Positions 26,845 through 34,198 of a stretch of DNA of 64,000 nucleotides are shown here, piece after piece; position 1 is the first letter of the stretch, and every line of letters starts with the position of its first letter. The notes below the pieces were generated by a model, which saw only the letters and a list, made by a program, of their open reading frames with translations, was not told the DNA's origin and made no database searches. The position numbers were made by a program, and so were the translations under genes. Source of the stretch: Terriglobia bacterium (GTDB lineage: Bacteria; Acidobacteriota; Terriglobia; UBA7540); the NCBI GenBank assembly GCA_030041095.1, contig JASHON010000205.1, positions 1-64,000 on the forward strand, read 5' to 3'.

Positions 26845-28022
26845 AACTCTACTCGCTCGGAACGACAGCGGCCGTGCCGAAAGCCATTATCGGCCGTATA
26901 ACCACGGCAGGGATTGCCCCTGGCCAAGCGAGGGAGGACCACATACTTTTTTTGAAAGAAGCTCCCCCGCCGGCGGACACGGACGGCTACGCGGCCGTGC
27001 TGACTACTCAGGGTGGAGCGCCCTGGGCCGATCACGTTCCCGTGGTGCATTCACTCACAGGAGTCGACTACCTGGCGGACGGCGACGTGGTGCGGATTGA
27101 CCCGAACGGATACGTAAGAACCCTTTACCGCAGGCAATCGCCGAATAATTTCATTCTCACCACGGACCAGTGCAACAGCTATTGCCTGATGTGCTCGCAG
27201 CCGCCAAAGCGCGTCAACGATTTTTACCGGCTCGCGGAACATATTCGTCTCGTCGATCTGATGGATCCCGAAACAAAAGAGCTGGTGATTACGGGAGGAG
27301 AGCCGACGCTTCTCAAGGACGGCTTCCTGCGGCTGATACAACATTGCAAGGAGAAGCTGCCGGGCACGGCTCTGCACGTCCTTACGAACGGGCGCCTGTT
27401 CTATTACCGGCGCTTCGCCGAGGCGTTAGGTGCGATAGGGCATCCCGATCTGATGTTGGGCATACCCGTATATTCGGATGTCGACTCCGCGCACGACTAC
27501 GTCGTGCAGGCCAAAGGGGCGTTTGAGCAGACGGTGACCGGGCTTCACAATCTGGCTCGACACGATGTCGCTGTCGAGATTCGCGTCGTGTTGCACGCGT
27601 TGACGTATCGTCGGCTGCCCCAGACGGCAGAGTTCATAGCCCGGAACTTTCCTTTCGCCGCTCAAGTGGCGCTGATGGGCATGGAGATGGTCGGCTTCGT
27701 GCATAAGAATATGGCGGAGCTGTGGATCGACCCGCACGATTATCAAAAGGAACTGGCTGAGGCAACCTGGTTCCTGTTCCGCTCCGGGCTGAACGTCAAA
27801 ATCTACAACCATCAACTGTGCGTGCTCGACCGCCTCCTGTGGCCGTTCGCCTGCAGGTCGATTTCTGATTGGAAAAACATCTATCTCGATACCTGCGATC
27901 CATGCCTTGCTCGCGACAGGTGCGGGGGCTTCTTCGAATCGGCAGCCAAGAAGCATAGCGATTACATAAAGCCGCTTCTCGACCTCAAAGCCCCCCACAA
28001 TGCAGGGGTGGCAGTTGCTTAA
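26841..28022 (+). CDS. hxsC: HxsC, second radical SAM maturase of the His-Xaa-Ser system
   Basis: A 393-residue radical SAM protein. Start ATG 26841 is chosen because it overlaps the hxsB stop (ATGA); an ATG at 26793 would lie inside hxsB. The cluster motif is CNSYCLMC at about residue 111, followed by ELVITGGEPTLLKDG. The C-terminal cysteines CDPCLARDRC at about 352-361 fit an auxiliary cluster or a structural site. HxsB and HxsC occur together in every described Hxs system that I recall, implying two successive or cooperative modifications of the repeat. Confidence 0.9.
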   Translation: MKLYSLGTTAAVPKAIIGRITTAGIAPGQAREDHILFLKEAPPPADTDGYAAVLTTQGGAPWADHVPVVHSLTGVDYLADGDVVRIDPNGYVRTLYRRQSPNNFILTTDQCNSYCLMCSQPPKRVNDFYRLAEHIRLVDLMDPETKELVITGGEPTLLKDGFLRLIQHCKEKLPGTALHVLTNGRLFYYRRFAEALGAIGHPDLMLGIPVYSDVDSAHDYVVQAKGAFEQTVTGLHNLARHDVAVEIRVVLHALTYRRLPQTAEFIARNFPFAAQVALMGMEMVGFVHKNMAELWIDPHDYQKELAEATWFLFRSGLNVKIYNHQLCVLDRLLWPFACRSISDWKNIYLDTCDPCLARDRCGGFFESAAKKHSDYIKPLLDLKAPHNAGVAVA

Positions 28023-28043
28023 CGAAGACACTACGAGTACTCC

Positions 28044-28655
28044 ATGGCTGGAAACCTGAGCGGGGCGGTCGGCAGGCGGGACAATAAGCGAGAGGCCTTG
28101 AGGAATCGCCCGGAGGGTCCATCGGCTGAGGCTTCCCCACTCCTCCGCAGGTTTGCGTCAAGGATCACCGATGCAGCACAGGGTATGCCCATACTTGACG
28201 TTGCCTGCGGCGCAGGCCGGAACGCAATTTTCCTAGCGCAGCTCGGCTGCGCGGTCGTTTGCATTGACAGGGATCTGACCAAACTTGAGGCACAGCTACT
28301 CCGCCTGAAGGACACGCCGTTGAGGCCAGCCTCTGCACGGCTGACTCTTACAAAGCTAAATCTCATTCAGGATTCCTGGCCCTTTGGTCCGTGTACAGTT
28401 GGGGGCATTATCAATGTCCATTTTTACTCCCCGGCGCTGTTCCCGTTGTTTAAGAACTCGCTGGCGCTAGGCTCGTACCTGCTGTTCGAGACAATTCCGG
28501 GATGTGGGGGAAATTACGTGGAGCTGCCAAAGGCGGGAGAGGTCCGGCTAGCTCTAGGCGATGCCTTTCATCTCGAATTTTACAGAGAGGCCAGGGTCGG
28601 CCCCGCGCGGTCCGAGGCAGCCACCGTTCGGCTACTTGCCAGAAAGCGCTGCTGA
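28044..28655 (+). CDS. Class I SAM-dependent methyltransferase
   Basis: A 203-residue protein. ILDVACGAGRNAIFLAQLG is motif I of Rossmann-fold methyltransferases, followed by an acidic residue in VVCIDRDLTKL for SAM ribose binding. It resembles the TehB/UbiE type in general. It starts 21 bases after hxsC and is on the same strand, so it is probably part of the Hxs operon. It could methylate the modified peptide or be an accessory gene. The N-terminal 45 residues are basic and poorly conserved-looking. The gap 28656-28941 shows no gene I would call. Confidence 0.75.
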   Translation: MAGNLSGAVGRRDNKREALRNRPEGPSAEASPLLRRFASRITDAAQGMPILDVACGAGRNAIFLAQLGCAVVCIDRDLTKLEAQLLRLKDTPLRPASARLTLTKLNLIQDSWPFGPCTVGGIINVHFYSPALFPLFKNSLALGSYLLFETIPGCGGNYVELPKAGEVRLALGDAFHLEFYREARVGPARSEAATVRLLARKRC

Positions 28656-28941
28656 GTACCTCGGCATTCACTGGAAGGTGGGCTTTGATGCACTACGGCC
28701 CAGGTCCAAACGCTCATAGTCTGGTCCCACACTACCGGATCGCCGGCGAGACGCCAGCCGGGATGGGTCGCTAGAAATACATACGCGAGGTTCAGAAACT
28801 GCTGAAACAGCAAAAGAAGAGAGCTTACAGCGTTATCAGGTGCATTGTTGCGCGGCCCACACGCTGTCCCGTTTGAATGGAGTTTTCGCAGCGCGGAACC
28901 ATTGCTGTTGGCGGAATCAAGTCCATCTCCCCGAGGAGCCT

Positions 28942-30891
28942 ATGAAAGATCAGCTCATTGAAGGTTACTTGAAGGATTTCGTTGAGGGCCACGAACTGGC
29001 AAACCTCCCGGAGTCTGAGGCCTTCGAGCATTTTGTCAACTACTGCGTTGCCTCCAGAGAACATCCCGAGAATATCGAGTTTGAGTCGATGCGCGTGGGG
29101 GGTAAAGGCGACCTTGCCATTGACGGAGTCGCGGTTCTTGTCAATGAGCACCTTATTTCTTCAATTGAAGATGTAGACTTCTTCAAACGCACCCTGCGGC
29201 GCCTCGATGTTCGATTCCTGTTCATTCAGTCCAAGACGTCAGAGAAATTCGACCTTGGCGAAATCGGTAAGTTCTTTTATGGCGTTCAGACCTTCTTCAA
29301 AAAGGAGCCGACAGCTTCGATGAACGCACAGTTGCGCGTCGTGCGCGAACTGAAGGACTACATCTATTCGAAAACGATCGACATGGACCGTGCCCCTACA
29401 TGCGAGTTGTATTACGTAACTTGTGGCAAGTGGACAGGGGATTCCACCCTCAGAGAAAGGATTAACGCTGGCAAGGCCGATCTGAATGGCACTGGCTTGT
29501 TCAGTGAGGTTGCATTCAATCCCATTGATGGGGAGGCTATCAAGACGCTGTATCGCGAACTGCGCCGCAAGGTAGTTCGAGAGGTCGTATTCGAAAAGCA
29601 TACGATTCTGCCAAACATAGAGCATATTCAGGAGGCGTACATCGGGATTCTGCCTTGCGCCGAGTACCTGAAGCTAATTTGCGATTCCGATGGCAATCTT
29701 CAGAGGAGCCTGTTTTACGACAACGTCCGCGACTTCCAGGGCAACAATCCCGTGAATTTGGAAATCCAGACGACGCTCAACCAGTCCGACCAGCGTGACA
29801 AGTTCGTGCTGCTTAACAACGGCGTCACAATTGTCGCTCAATCAATCAACAAAGTCGGCTCCAATTTCAAGCTAGTGGACTTTCAGATTGTCAACGGTTG
29901 CCAGACAAGCCATATTCTATACCGCAATCGCGACCGCCTCGCGGGTGGATTTCTCCCAGTAAAAATCATTGTGACTGGAGATACTGAAGTCACAAATGCG
30001 ATAACTAAGGGGACGAATAGGCAAACGGAAGTGAAGATCGAGGCGTTTGAATCCCTCACACCATTTCAAAAAGAGCTCGAAGAGTTTTACTCTACATTTG
30101 GTAAGGATAAAAAACCGAAGCTCTATTATGAGCGACGATCCAAGCAGTATGAGACGGTCTCCGTAAACAGGCAACATGTCGTCACCCTTCCTGCTCAGGT
30201 AAACTGCTTCGTCGCGATGTTTCTTAACGAGCCGCACAGCACACATCGATATTATGGCGAGCTACTAGAGGCAAATCGAAGCCGAATGTTTCTTTCCAAT
30301 CATTCTGTTTTCCCTTACTACCTGAGTGGCTACGCACTCGTACGTTGTGAGCGCTGGCTTGCACAGGGCAATGTAGACCGCTCTAGAAGGCGCTTCAAAT
30401 ATCACCTCCTGATGTTGTGCCGCTTCCTTACCTCAAGGGGCGCGACACCATTCCTGGATGATAAGAAGAAAATAGACGACTACTGCTCAGACCTGCTCGC
30501 CACCTTTTCGGACGAGAGTCACGCTACCAGTCTGTTCCGCGAGGCTCAGCAGCTCCTCGATCGGGAACTTGGCGGAGGGGGATACGACAGCTATGAGGCC
30601 CACAGGCTCAAGGCGTTCACAAGCGGCCTGATTAGCATCGCAGGAAAGGGCAAGAGCACAGGGTTCGCGACCGTTAGTAGGGCAGACGGCCATGTCAAGT
30701 GGTTCAGCGACGTGCGCGGTTACGGCTTTATTGAGAGTGGTGGTAAAGACTTTTTCGTCCACTTTCGTGATATCGCCGGAAGCGGCTATCGTACCCTCAA
30801 GACCGGTCAGCGCGTGGAGTTCACCATTGTCCAAGGCGCTAAAGGTGCGCAGGCAGTTGCCGTCGACCCTCTCGATTATATAGGGGCGTGA
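28942..30891 (+). CDS. AIPR-family protein fused to a C-terminal cold-shock domain
   Basis: Start ATG 28942, after ccgaggagcct, gives 649 residues. The main part matches AIPR (abortive infection phage resistance) proteins: an N-terminal nuclease-like region (FESMRVGGKGDLAIDGVAVL, LFIQSKTSEKFDLGEIGKFF), then FYDNVRDFQGNNPVNLEI, FVLLNNGVTIVAQ and FQIVNGCQTSHILYRN. Residues about 583-649 form a cold-shock domain (GHVKWFSDVRGYGFI, FFVHFRDIAG), with the RNP1-like and RNP2-like aromatic segments preserved. AIPR proteins act in phage defence; the cold-shock domain should bind RNA or single-stranded DNA. Base composition is less GC-rich than its neighbours, consistent with transfer. Confidence 0.85.
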   Translation: MKDQLIEGYLKDFVEGHELANLPESEAFEHFVNYCVASREHPENIEFESMRVGGKGDLAIDGVAVLVNEHLISSIEDVDFFKRTLRRLDVRFLFIQSKTSEKFDLGEIGKFFYGVQTFFKKEPTASMNAQLRVVRELKDYIYSKTIDMDRAPTCELYYVTCGKWTGDSTLRERINAGKADLNGTGLFSEVAFNPIDGEAIKTLYRELRRKVVREVVFEKHTILPNIEHIQEAYIGILPCAEYLKLICDSDGNLQRSLFYDNVRDFQGNNPVNLEIQTTLNQSDQRDKFVLLNNGVTIVAQSINKVGSNFKLVDFQIVNGCQTSHILYRNRDRLAGGFLPVKIIVTGDTEVTNAITKGTNRQTEVKIEAFESLTPFQKELEEFYSTFGKDKKPKLYYERRSKQYETVSVNRQHVVTLPAQVNCFVAMFLNEPHSTHRYYGELLEANRSRMFLSNHSVFPYYLSGYALVRCERWLAQGNVDRSRRRFKYHLLMLCRFLTSRGATPFLDDKKKIDDYCSDLLATFSDESHATSLFREAQQLLDRELGGGGYDSYEAHRLKAFTSGLISIAGKGKSTGFATVSRADGHVKWFSDVRGYGFIESGGKDFFVHFRDIAGSGYRTLKTGQRVEFTIVQGAKGAQAVAVDPLDYIGA

Positions 30892-31144
30892 TTATGGCTT
30901 GCCCGCTTTTCCTGCCACGCGATAATCCGGTTTATCACGTGCCAGAAACATGGGGCAGGGGCCCACCGATCCTTCTGCTGGCCACCCCAGGGCCGCATTC
31001 ACCGCCGGGGTGCATGATCGGCTCGCCATCGGTCCTTGACAGTGTTTTCAAGTGCTTCCCGTGCCCGCTGACGTGGCCCGATAAACCGGTTACGCCCGCG
31101 TTTATGGCTTCCCGACCTCTATCGAGACCTGACGGACAAACTTC

Positions 31145-31513
31145 ATGGGAACGTTTGACGACATATACTGCGAAACTGACCTCCCACCCGGTCACCCGGA
31201 ATCGGCGCGCTCCTTGCAGACCAAATCGCTCTTCCGCTGCCTAAACCGATTGACCATCACCAAGGAAGGCCGCCTTGTGCTTCATGCCTGCCGCTACGAG
31301 CCCTCGCCTGCTGCGCAGGAGCGCCCGCCGCTCTGGGCGCGGGTGCCCGAGGGTGATGTCGATCTCCAATTTCACGGCGACATCCGCCGCACCAGCACTG
31401 CGGAAAGCAAGCTCATCGAGTACGCGGCTCGCTTCACTCACGGGACACTCGAATGGATTCGGCCCTGGTCCGAACTATCGGAGCTTCACCAGACGCTCTT
31501 GACGCCCGACTGA
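31145..31513 (+). CDS. Small conserved hypothetical protein
   Basis: A 122-residue protein beginning MGTFDDIYCETDLPPGH. This opening, followed by LQTKSLFRCLNRLTITKEGRL, resembles small proteins found in phages and mobile regions that begin MGMFDxI..LPDG..FQTK; their function is unknown. No membrane segment or catalytic motif is visible. It lies between the AIPR gene and the toxin-antitoxin pair, in the accessory stretch that ends at tRNA-Leu. Confidence 0.65.
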   Translation: MGTFDDIYCETDLPPGHPESARSLQTKSLFRCLNRLTITKEGRLVLHACRYEPSPAAQERPPLWARVPEGDVDLQFHGDIRRTSTAESKLIEYAARFTHGTLEWIRPWSELSELHQTLLTPD

Positions 31514-31611
31514 GGGGCGTGCGGCTTTCCTCATGTGGTTCCCTTTTTGCGGGTAGTCGCCTCGATGCTCCGCCCGCGCAGTTCCTTCAGCGGAGTAATT
31601 ATCGAGCCCAC

Positions 31612-31640
31612 TTGACGCACGCTCGCATCAACCGTACAGT
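31612..31640 (+). promoter_or_regulatory. Predicted promoter of the toxin-antitoxin pair
   Basis: TTGACG (31612-31617) and TACAGT (31635-31640) have a 17-base spacer, about 28 bases upstream of the antitoxin start. Toxin-antitoxin operons of this type normally repress this promoter themselves. No operator was identified by eye. Confidence 0.4.
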
Positions 31641-31667
31641 TCAGATGATTGGAATGAAGAGTTTCCG

Positions 31668-31997
31668 ATGAGAACCGACACTAACGACACTATTGTGGTC
31701 TCAGCCCTGCGCGCGCGCACGAGTTTTGGCAAGCTGTTGCGCCGCGTCGAGAATGAGCGGCGTTCCCTGGTTATCGAAAAGCGCGGCACACCCAAGGCTG
31801 TTTTGCTCAGCATCCGCGATTATGTGGGGCTCGCCGCACCGGAACCGGAGGTCCTTAGAGTCATCGGGGAGGAATCGCGGAAGAAAGGCACGGACAAGCT
31901 GAGTTCCCGGCAGGTTGAGCAGATCATCAACGCCGCCCGAGCCGACAGGCCCAAGCGCGGACGATTCCGCTCCGCATCGTCCTCGACACCGACCTAA
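31668..31997 (+). CDS. Antitoxin of the Phd/YefM type
   Basis: A 109-residue protein. The N-terminal half (IVVSALRARTSFGKLLRRVENERRSLVIEKRGTPKAVLLSIRDY) is a Phd/YefM-like DNA-binding dimer domain. The C-terminal tail, with EVLRVIGEESRKKGTDKL and a basic end, should wrap and inhibit the toxin. A PIN-domain toxin frame begins in an overlapping frame before this gene ends. This pairing is common for type II systems. The last residues overlap the toxin frame by at least 34 bases, depending on its unknown start. Confidence 0.8.
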   Translation: MRTDTNDTIVVSALRARTSFGKLLRRVENERRSLVIEKRGTPKAVLLSIRDYVGLAAPEPEVLRVIGEESRKKGTDKLSSRQVEQIINAARADRPKRGRFRSASSSTPT

Positions 31998-32383
31998 TCG
32001 TTTCGGCAGCACTGAAACCGGACGGCCTGCAGTACACCGTCTTCCTGCTGGCGACCACCAGACCCGCCAAGCTCTACGTTACGGATGCCATCTTTGCCGA
32101 GTACGGCGAGGTGCTCGCCCGCGGGGAACTGAAAATCCGCAAGGGACTCCGGCAGCAACTCCTCCAACTCATCAAGAGCCGAGCCCATGCTGTGGTGCCG
32201 GCACGACGGCTTCAAGTGACGCCGGACCCGGACGACAACGTGTTCCTGGAGTGCGCCGACGCTGCCCGCGCCGACTATCTGGTGATCGGCAATACGAGAC
32301 ATTTTCCGAGGTTTTGGAAGAAGACGAAGGTGATCACGTCCCGGGAATTCCTCAGCATCGTCGCGCCGCATCTTGTAGCGTGA
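31964..32383 (+). CDS. PIN-domain toxin, start codon uncertain
   Basis: A continuous frame from 31919 to 32383 encodes a PIN ribonuclease-like domain: PLRIVLDTDLIVSAALKP (first acidic residue), YVTDAIFAEYGEVLARG, VTPDPDDNVFLECADAARADYLVIGN (further acidic residues) and VITSREFLSIV. No ATG, GTG or TTG occurs upstream of the essential first aspartate. The first canonical start is GTG 32111, which would remove it. Translation may begin at the ATT at 31964, by frameshift from the antitoxin, or an indel may have broken the gene. The boundary 31964 is therefore a guess. Confidence 0.6.
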   Translation: MPLRIVLDTDLIVSAALKPDGLQYTVFLLATTRPAKLYVTDAIFAEYGEVLARGELKIRKGLRQQLLQLIKSRAHAVVPARRLQVTPDPDDNVFLECADAARADYLVIGNTRHFPRFWKKTKVITSREFLSIVAPHLVA

Positions 32384-32581
32384 GCGGGAATCGAAAATTC
32401 GTGTAGCGTCGAAATATCGTTCTCTTTTTGTCTTCCCCCGATTGTCCCAACATACGGTTTCATAGTACGTGGCTTCAAAGAAGTCCATGTGCCTGGCGCC
32501 GCCGGATGGAATCATTCCCGGCTCGAAGCTATTCCTGAATTCTTCGAGAAGTTCACGTCGATGTAAAAGGTCTCCGGTGGC

Positions 32582-32806
32582 ATGCGCTTCATCTACGAGA
32601 GCACTCTCGGCTGGTACGCCGCCCAGTATTTTCTGTTTGTCCGCCATCACGGCCAGATTGAACACCCCCGGGAACTATGGAAGGAAGATGTTTATCGGGA
32701 CATTGAGGATTTCTACAACTTTTACCTTCTCAATGAGGCAGGTAACGACAAACAAGCCCAGATAGCCTGGGAGGGCGATCGTCTTCTCAGGATTGACAGA
32801 CACTAG
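32582..32806 (+). CDS. Small hypothetical protein rich in aromatic residues
   Basis: A 74-residue frame starting ATG 32582 with a ggtggc stretch just upstream. It is rich in Tyr, Phe and Trp (IYESTLGWYAAQYFLFV, DIEDFYNFYLLNE). It does not look like an antisense shadow, because the opposite strand holds no supported gene, but no family is recognised. The 195 bases before it hold nothing else I can support. It may be a remnant of a larger lost gene. Confidence 0.4.
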   Translation: MRFIYESTLGWYAAQYFLFVRHHGQIEHPRELWKEDVYRDIEDFYNFYLLNEAGNDKQAQIAWEGDRLLRIDRH

Positions 32807-32998
32807 GCTAGAGTGGTAGTATATCTCTGGTGAGGATTCCGCCAGGGCCGGTAGGCGGGGATCAACAGCGAGTGAGAATTCCGCACTTCAGCTTCCGAAC
32901 GACAACACAAAATCTGCGCGATTCGAATGCAGGGTAATTTTGTTCTGAGCTTCAAGTCGCCAAAAGCACGCTTGGCGCTTGTTGAAAACGGGCGGCGC

Positions 32999-33086
32999 TG
33001 TCATCCTGAGGAGCCAGGCGACAAAGGATCTCTGCATTTGCTTGATTTTTCAAATGCCGAGATGCTTCGCTATGCTCAGCATGACA
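32999..33086. repeat. Palindromic intergenic repeat (TGTCATCCTGAG type)
   Basis: TGTCATCCTGAGG at 32999 is mirrored by GCTCAGCATGACA ending at 33086, with further pairing of AAGGATCTC and GAGATGCTT inside. This resembles a widespread family of intergenic palindromes that I know from many soil and environmental bacteria. It lies in the 700-base gene-free region between the small hypothetical gene and tRNA-Leu. No ORF is present. Confidence 0.55.
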
Positions 33087-33240
33087 TGAACCAAAGTGTT
33101 TTCTCAGCCCCCTGTCAGAACAAATTTGCCGTGGATGCGAATGGGCGGCGCTGGACTTCATGTCGGTCCTTTATGGCCCATCAGAGGCGAGCAAGCAAGA
33201 TTAGAAAGTACCCTGAGATATAATTTTTTTACGGGGAGCG

Positions 33241-33355
33241 AAGCCGTTAAGATACATAGAATCAGCAACATAAGATAATATTAATAAAAAACGAAGCCGT
33301 GAAAGCCGTCAACTTACTGAAAAACAATACAGTTATCGATTTCGAAAGCCGTTAA
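33241..33355 (+). repeat. Four direct copies of AAGCCGTNAA in an AT-rich stretch
   Basis: The decamer AAGCCGT followed by T, G or C and AA occurs at 33241, 33294, 33303 and 33346. The surrounding sequence is strongly AT-rich, unlike the rest of the window. Spacing is irregular (53, 9 and 43 bases). It could be a protein-binding array or just a decayed repeat. It sits about 165 bases downstream (in plus-strand terms, left) of tRNA-Leu. Confidence 0.45.
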
Positions 33356-33519
33356 ATTATTGAAAGATAAGGACACCCTCCCCACCCGGTTTCTAATCCA
33401 ACCCCAGCCGAAAAGCACACGTTCTTGAGCGAAGGAGGAACCGACGCCGCGATGGCCGATCTATTGTCATACATTGACAATCTCTGTTATCGAGGAAAAT
33501 CCTCTCTTCTGGAAGAGCT

Positions 33520-33608
33520 TGGTGCGGAGGGCGGGAATCGAACCCGCACAGCCCTCACGGGCCGAGGGATTTTAAGTCCCTTGCGTCTACCAGTTCCGCC
33601 ACCCCCGC
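33520..33608 (-). tRNA. tRNA-Leu (anticodon TAA)
   Basis: On the minus strand the sequence begins GCGGGGGTGGCGGAACTGG and ends with CCTCCGCACCA. The acceptor arm pairs across seven positions with one G-T. The anticodon stem-loop GGGACTTAAAATCCC gives anticodon TAA. A long variable arm (CTCGGCCCGTGAGG) and the T-loop GGTTCGATTCC are present, as required for a class II leucine tRNA. The CCA end is encoded. It flanks the accessory region to its left and could be an integration site, though no duplicate 3' end was found by eye. Confidence 0.95.
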
Positions 33609-33689
33609 TTAAATCATTGCCATTGATGCGCCAACTGAGAGGCGAGAGGTAGAGGCCCGCCAGGAACAGTTACCCAAGCGCAAAAGCCT

Positions 33690-33950
33690 TCACTGAACAC
33701 GGCCCAGCGAACTGGCAGTGGCCGGCGGGGGCGCCGGAGGAGGCATCAGGCCAAGGCCCTGCAGCAGGAAAACCGTGCGCTGCGCTGCACCGCGCCAGAT
33801 GAGCTGGCAGCCTTCTCCCTGGCAGTTTTGAACGTATACGTCCCCGCCCGAATATTCCAGGCTGCAGTTTTTGAAGACACAGTTGATGTAAACACCATCG
33901 TCGAGGACCAAGTGCTGGCTCTCGAACGTCTCGCCTTCGTATCGGTTCAT
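33690..33950 (-). CDS. Small conserved hypothetical protein with right-handed-helix-like pattern
   Basis: An 86-residue protein: MNRYEGETFESQHLVLDDGVYINCVFKNCSLEYSGG, then VQNCQGEGCQLIWRGAAQRTVFLLQG. The alternating NCxFxNC pattern suggests short beta-strands like pentapeptide-type repeats. Similar short proteins ending in a GAAxxTxxLLQ helix are common in bacteria without known function. It faces tRNA-Leu and is transcribed toward it. The proline-rich tail (PPPAPPP) is probably unstructured. Confidence 0.65.
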   Translation of the reverse strand: MNRYEGETFESQHLVLDDGVYINCVFKNCSLEYSGGDVYVQNCQGEGCQLIWRGAAQRTVFLLQGLGLMPPPAPPPATASSLGRVQ

Positions 33951-34198
33951 CGTCGTATGCGGGTTACCGCGTCCCGCCTCCTTCGGGTTCGACTCAGCCT
34001 ATCATCTCAAACCCGATGTTTCAACCAAACTCCCAACGCGCCCGCCGGCCGGCTCGAACTGTGATAATATGACACCTTTTTCTGATGGCTGCGGACGGCC
34101 CGCGGCGCAAGAAACCTTGGTGTGACTGCTTGAAGATCTTGTTCGTCAATTCGAAACGTTGGGCTCTGCAACTCAAATCCACTCAGGGGTAAGAAGCC

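Noticed and set aside
28688-28774. Twenty-eight-codon ORF after the methyltransferase with a purine-rich site upstream, considered as a second Hxs peptide
   Set aside because: It has only isolated histidines, no His-Xaa-Ser repeat and no leader, so there is no support for a precursor role.
30888-31244. 118-codon frame after the AIPR gene
   Set aside because: It is proline-rich without motifs, and its second half overlaps the better supported gene at 31145 in another frame.
31994-32665. 223-codon frame on the minus strand
   Set aside because: It is antisense to the PIN toxin, which has its acidic residues in order.
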